DNA from: Pelagovum pacificum
Lineage (GTDB): Bacteria; Pseudomonadota; Alphaproteobacteria; Rhodobacterales; Rhodobacteraceae
DNA: 64,000 nt
Direction: 5' to 3'
Assembly (NCBI RefSeq): GCF_016134045.1
Contig: NZ_CP065915.1
Coordinates: 248,001 to 312,000 of the forward strand
Below are positions 36,161 through 44,934 of this stretch, piece by piece. The notes below the pieces were generated by a model. The model was not told the origin of the DNA, searched no databases, and saw only the letters and a program-made list of their open reading frames with translations. Position 1 is the stretch's first letter; the number at the start of each line of letters is the position of its first letter. The translations under genes and the position numbers were made by a program.

Positions 36161-37066
36161 ATGACCACACGCGCGGGCTTTGTCGCCCTGATCGGAGAGC
36201 CGAACGCCGGCAAGTCGACCCTGACCAATCGCCTGGTCGGGGCGAAGGTGTCGATCGTCACCCACAAGGTGCAGACCACGCGGGCCCGCATCCGGGGCGT
36301 CGCGATGGACGGCGACGCGCAGATCGTGCTCGTCGACACGCCCGGCCTTTTCAAACCGAGGCGCCGGCTCGATCGGGCGATGGTCGCCGCGGCATGGGGT
36401 GGGGCGGCGGATGCCGATATCACCGTGCTGCTCGTCGAGGCGCACCGGGGGATCACGCCCGGCGTCGAGGAGATCCTGTCTCGGCTGGAAGAGATCGGGC
36501 AAGGTCGCACCGTGGTGCTCGCCATCAACAAGATCGACCGCGTGCAGGCGCCCGTGCTGCTGGCGCTGACGAAGGACCTGAACGAGCGTTACGCCTTTGC
36601 CGAGACCTTCATGATCTCCGCCGAGAAGGGCCACGGCGCTGCCGACCTGAAGCGCTGGTTGGGAGAGCACCTGCCCGAGGGGCCGTGGCTCTATCCCGAA
36701 GACCAGATCGCGGACCTGCCGCTGCGGATGATCGCGGCCGAGATCACCCGGGAGAAGCTGACGCTGCGCCTCCACCAGGAACTGCCCTATCAGCTGACGG
36801 TCGAGACGGAGGCCTGGGAAGAGCGCGAGGACGGCTCCGCCCGGATCGACCAGATCGTCTATGTGGCGCGCGACGGGCACAAGGGCATCGTGCTCGGCCA
36901 CCGGGGCGAGACGATCAAGTCGGTCTCGACCGCCGCCCGCACCGAGCTTGAAGAGTTCATGGGCCGCAAAGTGCACCTGTTCCTGCAGGTGAAGGTGCGG
37001 CCGAACTGGCTGGACGAGGCGGAGCGCTATTCCGAGATGGGACTCGATTTCCGGGACGGCGCGTGA
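36161..37066 (+). CDS. era: GTPase Era
   Basis: 301 residues. G1 GEPNAGKST, G2 region TTRARI, G3 DTPGL, G4 NKID, then a C-terminal KH domain (GHKGIVLGHRGETIKSVSTAAR). Binds 16S rRNA near its 3' end and assists 30S maturation. Overlaps the DUF1491 gene by 4 bases. Confidence 0.97.
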   Translation: MTTRAGFVALIGEPNAGKSTLTNRLVGAKVSIVTHKVQTTRARIRGVAMDGDAQIVLVDTPGLFKPRRRLDRAMVAAAWGGAADADITVLLVEAHRGITPGVEEILSRLEEIGQGRTVVLAINKIDRVQAPVLLALTKDLNERYAFAETFMISAEKGHGAADLKRWLGEHLPEGPWLYPEDQIADLPLRMIAAEITREKLTLRLHQELPYQLTVETEAWEEREDGSARIDQIVYVARDGHKGIVLGHRGETIKSVSTAARTELEEFMGRKVHLFLQVKVRPNWLDEAERYSEMGLDFRDGA

Positions 37067-37395
37067 CCGCCCGGCTGACCGCGGACCTCTGGGTATCGGC
37101 CTACCTCGCGCGGCTCCGGCTGGCGGACATCCCGGCCTTCGTAGTGGCGCGGGGCGACGGCACGGCGGGTGCCGTTCTGGTCAAGCAGAACCGTCTCGAT
37201 GGCACCTCGACGTGCCATGAGCGTTCACTCGACCTGATGAGCGGTGAACGCCGGTGGATCGTACTGTCGGAAGGCGACGAAGCGGAGGTCGACGCGGTGA
37301 TCTCCCGCCAGCGGAGTCGCGACCCGGACCTCTGGGTGATCGAGGTGGAGGATCGCGACGGACGGCACCTGCTCGACGAGCCGGGACTGGAGTGA
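37063..37395 (+). CDS. DUF1491 family protein
   Basis: 110 residues. LTADLWVSAYLARLRLADIPAFV and GAVLVKQNRLDGT are typical of DUF1491, which in this lineage follows era. Function unknown. In many relatives recO comes next; here the operon ends at a hairpin and the next gene is on the other strand. Confidence 0.9.
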   Translation: MTARLTADLWVSAYLARLRLADIPAFVVARGDGTAGAVLVKQNRLDGTSTCHERSLDLMSGERRWIVLSEGDEAEVDAVISRQRSRDPDLWVIEVEDRDGRHLLDEPGLE

Positions 37396-37404
37396 GAAGG
37401 CCCT

Positions 37405-37426
37405 GACCGAACGACGATGTTCGGTC
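37405..37426. terminator. Hairpin between convergent DUF1491 and threonine aldolase genes
   Basis: GACCGAAC (37405-37412), six-base loop, GTTCGGTC (37419-37426): a perfect 8-bp stem, with flanking AAGGCCCT on both sides as direct repeats. No clear T-run. Probably a bidirectional terminator ending the acpS-era operon. Confidence 0.6.
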
Positions 37427-37450
37427 GAAGGCCCTCGAAAGTCTCTCGCC

Positions 37451-38518
37451 TCAGGCTGCTGCCCGCGCGCCCTGCAAGTGGCCGAGGAACTCGTCCACGC
37501 CTTCGTCCGTCATCGACCAGTCGCAGACCAGCCGGCCAGTAAGGAGCTCGTCCGGGTTGCTCCCATCGAGCGACCCGCGCGTCAGATAGTAGGTCGCACC
37601 CGCATCGGTCAGGGCCTGATGCACGCGGCGCGGCCAGCGGACGTAGAGCATGTTCGCCGCCGGGTCCGTGACGAGGCTGTCACCGAGGCCCGCCGCTTCG
37701 ATCCCCGCCTTGAGCCGCGCGGCCGCGACGTTGGCCTGCCGCGCGAGGTCGAGCCAGAGACCATCCGTCAGATAGCCCTTCATCTGGGCCGACAGCAGCC
37801 GATGCTTGGAATAGAGGTGCCCGCCACGCTTGCGGCGCAACTGGAACTGCCAGCTGTCGTCCGGATCGAACAGGATACAGGCCTCGACCCCGAGGCAGCC
37901 GTTCTTCGTGCCGCCGAAGCTGACCGCGTCCACCCCGGCCTTCCACGTCATCTCCGCCGGCGTGCAGCCGAGCGAGACCAGCGCATTGGCGAAGCGTGCG
38001 CCATCGAGGTGAGTCTTCAGGCCGTAGCTCTTCGCGACGTCGGTGATCGCGGAGATCTCCTCGACGCTGTAGATCGTGCCGCGCTCGGTGACCGAGGTGA
38101 TGGAGACCGGCCCGCGCTGCGGCGTGTGTACGCCATGCGCGCCGCGTACCTGGAGGACGTCGGCCAGCGCCTCTGCTGTCATCTTGGCGCCCTTGGAGGG
38201 AACATGCGTGAGGGATGCCCCGCCCGACGCGGCCTCGACCCCGTTGCATTCGTCGTCGGAAATGTGGCTCTCACCCGTGCAGAACACCGTTTCCCACGGG
38301 TTCGCCATGGTGGCGAGCAGCAGCGTGTTCGCCGCCGTCCCGGTCCCGACGAGGTGGACCGCCGCGCGTGGCGCCTCGAAGATTTCGCGCACCATTTCCT
38401 GCACTTCGGCCGTCAGCGGGTCGGCGCCGTAACCGGACTGGTAGCCCCGGTTGGCGTCTGAAAGGGCGTCCAGGATGGCGGGATGGGCCGGGCCGGCGTT
38501 GTCTGAAGCAAAAAACAT
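37451..38518 (-). CDS. Low-specificity L-threonine aldolase (beta-eliminating lyase family)
   Basis: 355 residues. PLP fold-type I enzyme: FASDNAGPAHPAIL at the N-terminus, HLDGARFANAL, and FGGTKNG with the PLP Lys. Splits L-threonine or L-allo-threonine to glycine and acetaldehyde; glyA elsewhere in the window is related metabolically only. Next gene (38523-39002) is on the same strand, 4 bases upstream. Confidence 0.93.
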   Translation of the reverse strand: MFFASDNAGPAHPAILDALSDANRGYQSGYGADPLTAEVQEMVREIFEAPRAAVHLVGTGTAANTLLLATMANPWETVFCTGESHISDDECNGVEAASGGASLTHVPSKGAKMTAEALADVLQVRGAHGVHTPQRGPVSITSVTERGTIYSVEEISAITDVAKSYGLKTHLDGARFANALVSLGCTPAEMTWKAGVDAVSFGGTKNGCLGVEACILFDPDDSWQFQLRRKRGGHLYSKHRLLSAQMKGYLTDGLWLDLARQANVAAARLKAGIEAAGLGDSLVTDPAANMLYVRWPRRVHQALTDAGATYYLTRGSLDGSNPDELLTGRLVCDWSMTDEGVDEFLGHLQGARAAA

Positions 38519-38522
38519 CGCG

Positions 38523-39002
38523 TCAGGGTTCCTCGATGATGTGGTCCTCCCACTCGTCCTCGCTGACCTCGAATTCGGGGACGGTCAACCCCCGGACCGA
38601 GACGCCGGCGTCATGCACCGTGCGCGGATCGCCGGAGACGAGCGGATGCCAGTGAAACAGGTCGCGCCCCTCGTAGACCAGCCGGTAGGCACAGGTCCGC
38701 GGGAGCCAGTACATGTGTTCGTGAATGGTCTGCGGCGTGAGCCGGATGCAGTCCGGCACGAACTGGTGGCGGATCTCGTAATTGCCGCAAAGGCAGGTGG
38801 AATCGTCGAGCAGCCGGCACGCGACACGGGTCAGGGCGACCTCGCCCGTGTCCTCGTCCTCGAGCTTGTTGAGGCAGCACTTGCCGCAGCCGTCGCAGAG
38901 TGCTTCCCACTGCTTGGCGTTCATCTTCTCGAGCGGCGTGTCGCGCCAGTAACCCTCGCGCAGGCCATCGCGGTCGATCGGGTCGGGGAAGGCCTCAGAC
39001 AT
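38523..39002 (-). CDS. YcgN-family (UPF0260) cysteine-cluster protein
   Basis: 159 residues. N-terminal cysteine cluster CDGCGKCCLNK (about residues 36-46), TRVACRLLDDSTCLCGNYEIR and LPRTCAYRLV. The family belongs to the YkgJ-like zinc/iron cysteine proteins; activity unknown. It overlaps the 3' end of ribF by 8 bases and lies immediately before the aldolase, so all three are probably one transcript. Confidence 0.93.
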   Translation of the reverse strand: MSEAFPDPIDRDGLREGYWRDTPLEKMNAKQWEALCDGCGKCCLNKLEDEDTGEVALTRVACRLLDDSTCLCGNYEIRHQFVPDCIRLTPQTIHEHMYWLPRTCAYRLVYEGRDLFHWHPLVSGDPRTVHDAGVSVRGLTVPEFEVSEDEWEDHIIEEP

Positions 39003-39933
39003 CGGCCAGGATCCTTCCTGCCTCCGCGCAATCCTCGCCCATGCGGGTGATCAGCGCCTCGAGGCTGTCGAATTTCAGCTCTGGCCGCAGGTAGTCCACC
39101 AGAGCGACCGAGAGGTGTTCATCGTAGAGATCGCCGCTGAAGTCGAACAGGAAGGTCTCGCAGTTCGGCAGGTTCTCACCGAACATGGGCCGGATCCCGA
39201 TCGAGGCGGCGCCATTGTAGGTGCCGGCGTGGGGACCGGTCAGCACGTCGACCTTCACCGCGTAGACACCGAACTTCGGCGGGTGCAGCCCCTCGATCGA
39301 CATGTTGGCGGTCGGGTAGCCGAGCTCGCGCCCGCGCTGCTCGCCGTGGATCACCTTGCCTTCGATCCGGTGCCAGTGACCGAGCATCTTCGCCGCGGTG
39401 CGCGGATCGCCGTCGGTCAGCGCCTTGCGGATCGCCGTGGAGGAGACCTCCGTCTCGCCGAGCGACAGGATCGGCGAGATCGTGACGCCGAAGCCGAGCT
39501 TCGCGCCGAGTTCGCCCAGCGTCTCTGCCGTGCCTGCGCGGTTGCGTCCGAAATAGAAGTCCTCGCCGACGACGACATGGGTGAGGCCGAGCGCGTCGTG
39601 AATGATCTTCTCGGCGAACATGTCGGGCTCGTATCCCGCGAGCGCGCGGTTGAAGGGCACCTCGTAGAGCATCTGAACCCCGACCTTGGCGAGGCGGTTG
39701 GCCCGGGCTTCGGCATTCATCAGGCGGAACGGCGGGGCATCGGGCGCGAAGACCTCGCGCGGGTGGGGCTCGAAGGTCATCACGCCGAGGGGCGCGTCGG
39801 TCTGCCCGGCGATTTCGCGAGCGGTGTCGATCACGACGCGGTGGCCGAGGTGGACGCCATCGAAATTGCCGATGGCCACGGCGGCGCCGCGGTCGGCAGG
39901 ATCGAGGTAGGCTGTGTCGCGGACGATGCGCAT
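38995..39933 (-). CDS. ribF: Bifunctional riboflavin kinase/FAD synthetase
   Basis: 312 residues from ATG 39931-39933. The N-terminal adenylyltransferase domain shows AVAIGNFDGVHLGHR and TFEPHPREVF, then GEDFYFGRNRAG; the C-terminal riboflavin kinase domain shows GYPTANM and GVYAV. Converts riboflavin to FMN and FAD. The upstream frame (to 40044) enters the repeat zone and is not protein-like. Its leader has a GTGCCGC/GCGGCAC hairpin (39970-39986) and no riboswitch I could recognise. Confidence 0.95.
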   Translation of the reverse strand: MRIVRDTAYLDPADRGAAVAIGNFDGVHLGHRVVIDTAREIAGQTDAPLGVMTFEPHPREVFAPDAPPFRLMNAEARANRLAKVGVQMLYEVPFNRALAGYEPDMFAEKIIHDALGLTHVVVGEDFYFGRNRAGTAETLGELGAKLGFGVTISPILSLGETEVSSTAIRKALTDGDPRTAAKMLGHWHRIEGKVIHGEQRGRELGYPTANMSIEGLHPPKFGVYAVKVDVLTGPHAGTYNGAASIGIRPMFGENLPNCETFLFDFSGDLYDEHLSVALVDYLRPELKFDSLEALITRMGEDCAEAGRILADV

Positions 39934-40034
39934 GTGGGGCAGGTAGCGCCGCCCGGTCCCGGGCGCAAGGTGCCGCACTGCGGCACGGTGTTGGGGCAGG
40001 GTGCGGGTGCGCCGCCGGGGGTGCGATGCAGGGG

Positions 40035-40342
40035 GGGTGCGCATCGAGCGCGCACCCTACGGGCGGAGCGGGTTGCCCTCTCCCTTCGGGGGAGAGGGTT
40101 GGGTGAGGGGGGCAGCTTGGGTGCGCATCGAGCGCGCACCCTACGGGCGGCGCGATTGCCCTCTCCCCTCGGGGGAGAGGGTTGGGTGAGGGGGGCAGCG
40201 CGGGTGCGCATCTAGCGCGCACCCTACGGATGGGGCGCGATTGCCCTCTCCCCTCGGGGGAGAGGGTTGGGTGAGGGGGCAGCGCGAAATGGCGAGGCGC
40301 AGCTCTCTCCCCCGGGGGGGGGGGAGGGCTGGGTGAGGGGCC
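40035..40342. repeat. Tandem composite of two hairpin repeats, about 3.5 units of 83-84 bp
   Basis: Each unit starts with the 26-base GGGTGCGC/GCGCACCC element (40035, 40119, 40202) and ends with a CCCTCTCCC/GGGAGAGGGTTGGGTGAGGGG element; spacing between units is 84 then 83 bases. A last degenerate half unit (40290-40342) has only the second hairpin with an 11-base G run. It fills the 414-base gap between the ribF leader and the HAD gene. No gene is seen, although both strands are open by chance. Confidence 0.9.
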
Positions 40343-40347
40343 AGGCC

Positions 40348-41220
40348 CTACCGAAGATATCCGATCGAGAACGTCGGCTCGACCCGCTCCCCGGCGAGAT
40401 AGGCATCGAGCGCCGCCGCATCCGGCTGCTCTTCGGTCTTCGTCTCCGAGGCAGCGAGGCCTCCGGTGATGAAGAGAGTGTCGATATCCTCCTGCTGGCC
40501 GCCGAGGATGTCGGTGCGGATGCCGTCGCCGATGCAGATGATCGACGGCGTCTTCTCAGCGCCGTCGAGGTCGGCATAACGCCGGCGGGCGAGGTCGTAG
40601 ATCGGCGGATGCGGCTTGCCGAAGTAGAGGCTCTCGCCGCCCATCTCGGTGTAGAGCTGCGCCAGTGCGCCGGCACACCATTCGCGCTTCTCACCCCGGT
40701 CGACGACGATGTCGGGGTTGGCGCAAAGCAGCTTCAGCCCCTTCTGCTTGGCATAGAGAAACGTCGGTCGATAGACGTCCGGGTCGGCAAACCGGTCCTC
40801 GGGGCCGCAGCAGACGATGCCATCGGCCTCCTCGAGAGCGACGCGGGTGATCTCGACAGGGTCCTTGATGACGTTCAGCGGCTCGAAGAAGGACATGTCG
40901 TTCTGTTCGCCGATGAAGTAGACCTTGCTGCCCACGGCGCCTTCGAACATCGCCGCCCGGGCACTGTCGCCGGACGTGGCGATGCTGTCGTAGGCCTCTT
41001 CCGTGATGCCGAGCCCGTTGATCTGGGTCGCCACGGGGCCGCGCGCGCGGGGCGCGTTGGTGACCAGCACGACCTTGCCGCCCGCCTTGCGATATTCGGT
41101 CATCGCCTCGACGGCGGCCGGGAAGGCGTGGATGCCGTTGTGCATGCAACCCCAGAGATCGACGAAGGCGACGTCGTACTGATCGGAGATCTCGGCGAAG
41201 CTGTTGATGATGCGGGTCAT
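40348..41220 (-). CDS. HAD-superfamily subclass IIA phosphatase (TIGR01459 type)
   Basis: 290 residues. HAD motif I is FVDLWGCMHNG (Asp nucleophile), motif II LVTNAPRA, and motif III/IV GDGIRTDILGG, with a IIA cap domain between. The family hydrolyses sugar or nucleoside phosphates; substrate unknown. It is divergent from the glutaryl-CoA dehydrogenase gene across 221 bases in which I see no further gene. Confidence 0.92.
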   Translation of the reverse strand: MTRIINSFAEISDQYDVAFVDLWGCMHNGIHAFPAAVEAMTEYRKAGGKVVLVTNAPRARGPVATQINGLGITEEAYDSIATSGDSARAAMFEGAVGSKVYFIGEQNDMSFFEPLNVIKDPVEITRVALEEADGIVCCGPEDRFADPDVYRPTFLYAKQKGLKLLCANPDIVVDRGEKREWCAGALAQLYTEMGGESLYFGKPHPPIYDLARRRYADLDGAEKTPSIICIGDGIRTDILGGQQEDIDTLFITGGLAASETKTEEQPDAAALDAYLAGERVEPTFSIGYLR

Positions 41221-41441
41221 GGGGTCTCCGTAAGGTCGCGGCTGCTCGCCCGGTTGATGGCCTATCGGGCGGGAGAGACCAAGGCCTTTGCAGGCGCCGT
41301 GGAAAGATTCTCGCCGCGTCGGTCCGGTGACGCCGCCTTACCGCAGCCCCATCCGCGACCTGACGTCCGGACCGGCGACTTGTGTTTGACGCCGGGCCGC
41401 CAAACGGCGACCTTTTGCGCCGAACCGACAGGAGCGCCGAG

Positions 41442-42632
41442 ATGTCCGCCAAGCCCGCCACCTTCACATGGGACGACCCCTTCCTGCTGGATCAGCAGCT
41501 CGAGGAAGACGAGCGCATGATCCGCGACACCGCCCGCGCCTATGCGCAGGAGCGGCTGCTGCCCCGGGTGATCGAGGCTTATGCCGAAGAGAAGACGGAC
41601 CCTTCGATCTTCGCGGAGATGGGCGAACTTGGCCTGCTTGGCGTCACGGTGCCGGAAGAGCAGGGCGGCATCGGCGCCTCCTACGTGGCCTACGGCCTGA
41701 TCGCCCGCGAGGTGGAGCGCGTCGATTCCGGCTATCGCTCGATGATGTCGGTGCAGTCGAGCCTCGTGATGTATCCGATCAGTGCCTACGGCTCCGATGC
41801 GCAGCGGCAGGAATTCCTGCCCAAGCTGGCGAGCGGGGAGTGGATCGGTTGCTTCGGTCTGACAGAGCCGGATGCGGGGTCCGACCCGGCAGGCATGAAG
41901 ACGGTCGCGAAGAAGACCGATGGCGGCTACCGGCTGAACGGGTCGAAAACGTGGATCTCCAACGCGCCGATCGCGGATGTCTTCGTCGTCTGGGCAAAGT
42001 CCGAGGCGCACGACGGCGCGATCCGGGGGTTCGTGCTGAAGAAGGGGACGAAGGGCCTGTCCGCGCCGAAGATCGGTGGCAAGCTTTCGCTGCGGGCGTC
42101 GATCACGGGCGAGATCGTCATGGAAGACGTCGAAGTCGGCGAAGAGGCCCTGCTGCCCGGCGTCGAGGGGCTGAAGGGGCCGTTCGGGTGCCTGAACCGC
42201 GCGCGCTACGGCATCAGCTGGGGGGTGATGGGTGCGGCGGAGGATTGCTGGCACCGGGCACGGGACTATGGGCTGGACCGCAAGCAGTTCGGCCGGCCGC
42301 TGGCGCAGACCCAGCTTTACCAGAAGAAGCTCGCCGACATGATGACGGAGATCACGCTCGGCTTGCAGGCCTCGCTCCGCGTCGGACGCCTGTTCGACAG
42401 CGGACAGATGGCGCCCGAGATGATCTCTCTGGTGAAACGCAACAATTGCGGCAAGGCGTTGGACGTGGCGCGGGCCGCGCGGGACATGCACGGCGGCAAC
42501 GGCATCCAGATCGAGTACCACGTGATGCGCCATGCCCAGAACCTCGAGACGGTAAACACCTACGAGGGCACGCACGACGTCCACGCGCTGATCCTCGGAC
42601 GGGCACAGACCGGGCTGCAGGCGTTCTTCTGA
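41442..42632 (+). CDS. gcdH: Glutaryl-CoA dehydrogenase
   Basis: 396 residues from ATG 41442 after CAGGAG. Acyl-CoA dehydrogenase fold: [39 protein letters not shown] and the active-site Glu in [15 protein letters not shown], which together match GcdH. Oxidises and decarboxylates glutaryl-CoA to crotonyl-CoA in lysine, tryptophan and glutarate breakdown. The TGA shares its final A with the next ATG. Confidence 0.94.
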   Translation: MSAKPATFTWDDPFLLDQQLEEDERMIRDTARAYAQERLLPRVIEAYAEEKTDPSIFAEMGELGLLGVTVPEEQGGIGASYVAYGLIAREVERVDSGYRSMMSVQSSLVMYPISAYGSDAQRQEFLPKLASGEWIGCFGLTEPDAGSDPAGMKTVAKKTDGGYRLNGSKTWISNAPIADVFVVWAKSEAHDGAIRGFVLKKGTKGLSAPKIGGKLSLRASITGEIVMEDVEVGEEALLPGVEGLKGPFGCLNRARYGISWGVMGAAEDCWHRARDYGLDRKQFGRPLAQTQLYQKKLADMMTEITLGLQASLRVGRLFDSGQMAPEMISLVKRNNCGKALDVARAARDMHGGNGIQIEYHVMRHAQNLETVNTYEGTHDVHALILGRAQTGLQAFF

Positions 42633-43759
42633 TGGCCGCGCCGCTGGAGGGAGTGCGGGTGCTCGAACTCGCCCGGGTTCTGGCGGGGCCGTGGGCCGGG
42701 CAGGTGCTGGCCGATCTCGGCGCCGAGGTCATCAAGGTCGAGAGCCCCGACGGCGACGACACCCGTGCATGGGGCCCGCCCTTCATCGAGCAGGATGGCG
42801 ACCGCTCGGCCGCCTACTTCCACAGCACCAACCGGGGCAAGCGGTCGGTCGTGATCGACTTCCGCACGGAGGAAGGCCGCGCCGAGGTCCGCCGCCTCGC
42901 CGCCGGTGCTGACGTGCTGATCGAGAACTTCAAGGTCGGCGGGCTAGAGAAATACGGGCTCGATTACGACAGCCTTTCGGCGCTGAACCCGGCCCTGGTC
43001 TATTGTTCGATCACCGGGTTCGGGCAGGACGGGCCCTATCGGGACCGCCCCGGTTATGACTTCCTGATCCAGGGGATGGCCGGCTGGATGGACCTGACCG
43101 GCACGCCGGAGGGCGAGCCGCAGAAGGTCGGGGTGGCCTTCGCGGACATCTTCACCGGGCTTTATGCCGTCATCGGCATCCAGGCGGCGCTTGCGATGCG
43201 CGCGCGGACCGGTCGCGGTCAGCAGGTGGACATGGCGCTGCTCGACTGTGCCGTCGGCGTCCTGGCGAACCAGGGGATGAATTACCTCGCTACGGGACGC
43301 GCGCCCCGCAGGCTTGGCAATTCGCATCCCAACATCGCGCCCTACGAGGTGCTGCCGACCGGGGACGGCGACATGGTGCTGACGGTCGGCAACGACGGCC
43401 AGTTCCGCCGGCTCTGCGGGGCGATCGGGCGAGAGGACCTGCTGGTCGCCAACTATGCGACGAACGAGGCGCGGGTGGCCAACCGGATCACGTTGCGGGC
43501 GGAACTGATCCTCGCCTTCGCGAACTGGTCGCGGGACGACTTGCTGGCCGCGCTGGAGGCGGCGAACGTGCCTGCGGCGCCGATCAACTCGGTCGACCAG
43601 GTGTTCGACGATCCGCAGGTGCTGCACCGGGGGATGCGGGTGGACGCCGACGGCGTGCCGGGCGTGCGCTTGCCAGTGAGGTTCTCCGAAGCCGATGTCG
43701 CGCCGGGACGGGCGGCGCCGGCACTGGGTGGCGGACGCGCCGAGTGGAGCGACCGGTAG
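42632..43759 (+). CDS. CaiB/BaiF family CoA-transferase (probable glutarate CoA-transferase)
   Basis: 375 residues from ATG 42632. Class III CoA-transferase: RVLELARVLAGPWAGQ, LGAEVIKVE, NRGKRSVVIDF, ADVLIENFKVGG and GYDFLIQGMAGWMDLTG. Coupled by a TGATG overlap to gcdH, so it most likely activates glutarate to glutaryl-CoA using succinyl-CoA. The same frame is open upstream through all of gcdH, but that part is shadow. Confidence 0.92.
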   Translation: MAAPLEGVRVLELARVLAGPWAGQVLADLGAEVIKVESPDGDDTRAWGPPFIEQDGDRSAAYFHSTNRGKRSVVIDFRTEEGRAEVRRLAAGADVLIENFKVGGLEKYGLDYDSLSALNPALVYCSITGFGQDGPYRDRPGYDFLIQGMAGWMDLTGTPEGEPQKVGVAFADIFTGLYAVIGIQAALAMRARTGRGQQVDMALLDCAVGVLANQGMNYLATGRAPRRLGNSHPNIAPYEVLPTGDGDMVLTVGNDGQFRRLCGAIGREDLLVANYATNEARVANRITLRAELILAFANWSRDDLLAALEAANVPAAPINSVDQVFDDPQVLHRGMRVDADGVPGVRLPVRFSEADVAPGRAAPALGGGRAEWSDR

Positions 43760-43775
43760 GGGCGGGTCGGGGACG

Positions 43776-43852
43776 GGGTGCGCATCGAGCGCGCACCCTA
43801 CGGATCGCGGGACATGGCCCTCTGCCCTTGGGGAGAGGGTTGGGTAAGGGGC
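43776..43852. repeat. Composite hairpin repeat, single unit
   Basis: The 26-base GGGTGCGC/GCGCACCC element (43776-43801) followed by CCCTCTGCCCTTGGGGAGAGGG and GTTGGGTAAGGGG-type sequence (about 43818-43852). The same composite as in the 40-kb tandem array, here between the convergent CoA-transferase and DUF1194 genes. Confidence 0.85.
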
Positions 43853-43862
43853 ATGTCGCCCC

Positions 43863-44513
43863 CTACAGCTTGCCGAAAACCCGGCTGATCTCGCGGAGGA
43901 TCTTGCGGCGGATGGCGTCGGGATATTCCCGGTGGCCGCGCGCGGTGATGACGAAACCGTCGCGCGTGATGATGGCACGGCGGTAGAAGTTGGTGATCGT
44001 CAGACCCATCCCCTCGATCGCGATGCCGTTCACCGTGATGCCCCGGCGCTGCGCTTCCCGCGCCAGGCCGCGCACATCCGTCCCGGCGTTCGGCGTGCCG
44101 TCGCCCGAGACATCGATGATCTGCCGTTCGCAGTCCGGGGCGCGGTCCATGTGATCGAAGGCAAAGCGCAACGCCTCGGCCGGGGCGGTGTCGGACAGCA
44201 CGAACGCCCGGATCAGCGACCGGGCCTGCTGTGAATAGGCCACGACGTCGGCGGGCGTCGCCATGATGGTCCAGGGCAGGCTGACCTCCTGCCGCTCCGG
44301 CCCTGACCACTGCACCACGGTCAGCGCGACCTGTCCCTGCACCAGAGCCTCCGACACTTCTGGATCGATCAGCGCGTCGGCCAACCCGTCCGTCTGCAGA
44401 CGGAATTCCGCCGGATCGATGGAGTTCGACACATCCATCATCAGCAGGAGCGCGGTGTCACACGCCCGGGCCGGCGTCGACAGCAGCCAGAACAGGAGCA
44501 CAAGTCGCGACAT
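43863..44513 (-). CDS. DUF1194 (von Willebrand A-like) exported protein
   Basis: 216 residues with a short signal (MSRLVLLFWLLSTPARA). DUF1194 is a vWA-type fold: LLMMDVSNSID is the MIDAS DxSxS loop, and QIIDVSGDGTPN the later metal-loop segment. Probably binds a divalent cation and a protein partner in the periplasm. Convergent with the CoA-transferase gene. Confidence 0.9.
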   Translation of the reverse strand: MSRLVLLFWLLSTPARACDTALLLMMDVSNSIDPAEFRLQTDGLADALIDPEVSEALVQGQVALTVVQWSGPERQEVSLPWTIMATPADVVAYSQQARSLIRAFVLSDTAPAEALRFAFDHMDRAPDCERQIIDVSGDGTPNAGTDVRGLAREAQRRGITVNGIAIEGMGLTITNFYRRAIITRDGFVITARGHREYPDAIRRKILREISRVFGKL

Positions 44514-44664
44514 CGGCCCAGTCTCGGCGGGCGGGCATCCGCTGACAAGCCATCGTCGGTCACTTTGTCATGGTGGGGAATCCCGGACTGCCTAAGGCTG
44601 CAAGGCGCGACTACGATTCCCCTGCGGTCCGCACGGCCCGCGTTTGATTGGAAAGGATTCCTCT

Positions 44665-44856
44665 ATGGGCAGAATTATCGGCATCGTTGCGGTCATCATC
44701 ATCCTGATCCTCGGCTACTGGTTCTTCATCGCCGGCGATGACGAAGAGGTGGTTGTGGAAGAGCCCGTTGCAGAAGAAAGCGTCGAGGACGCCGCTGAAG
44801 ATGCTGCCGACAACACGGAAGAGGCGGCCGAAGAGGTCGAAGAAACGGTCGAGTGA
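44665..44856 (+). CDS. Small single-pass membrane protein with acidic tail
   Basis: 63 residues from ATG 44665 after AAAGGA. One strongly hydrophobic helix (MGRIIGIVAVIIILILGYWFF) and a 40-residue Glu/Asp/Val/Ala tail (DDEEVVVEEPVAEESVEDAAEDAA...) with no other residues of note. No family recognised. It shares a bidirectional hairpin with the ssrA gene. Confidence 0.75.
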   Translation: MGRIIGIVAVIIILILGYWFFIAGDDEEVVVEEPVAEESVEDAAEDAADNTEEAAEEVEETVE

Positions 44857-44866
44857 CCGACAGCCC

Positions 44867-44888
44867 GCGGGCGGCCCCGGTCGCCCGC
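44867..44888. terminator. Bidirectional hairpin between the acidic membrane peptide and ssrA
   Basis: GCGGGCG (44867-44873), an 8-base loop, CGCCCGC (44882-44888). It lies 10 bases after the peptide stop and about 50 bases beyond the tmRNA end on the opposite strand. No T-run is obvious on either side. Confidence 0.6.
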
Positions 44889-44934
44889 GCAGGCAAACGG
44901 CCCCTGAAGCAGGTCAGCGATCTTGGTCACGGGT

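Noticed and set aside
39934..40034. An FMN riboswitch upstream of ribF
   Set aside because: The sequence shows only a short GTGCCGC hairpin and none of the conserved FMN-element blocks.
39176..40222. A 348-codon minus-strand frame spanning the ribF leader and repeats
   Set aside because: Pro/Arg-rich translation of hairpin repeats and an out-of-frame ribF; not protein-like.
40035..40342. A possible CRISPR array
   Set aside because: Units are 83-84 bp and nearly identical throughout, with no unique spacers and no cas gene.
41468..42631. An upstream extension of the CoA-transferase frame through all of gcdH (763 codons in total)
   Set aside because: The extension is the out-of-frame shadow of gcdH; the real start is ATG 42632 in a TGATG overlap.
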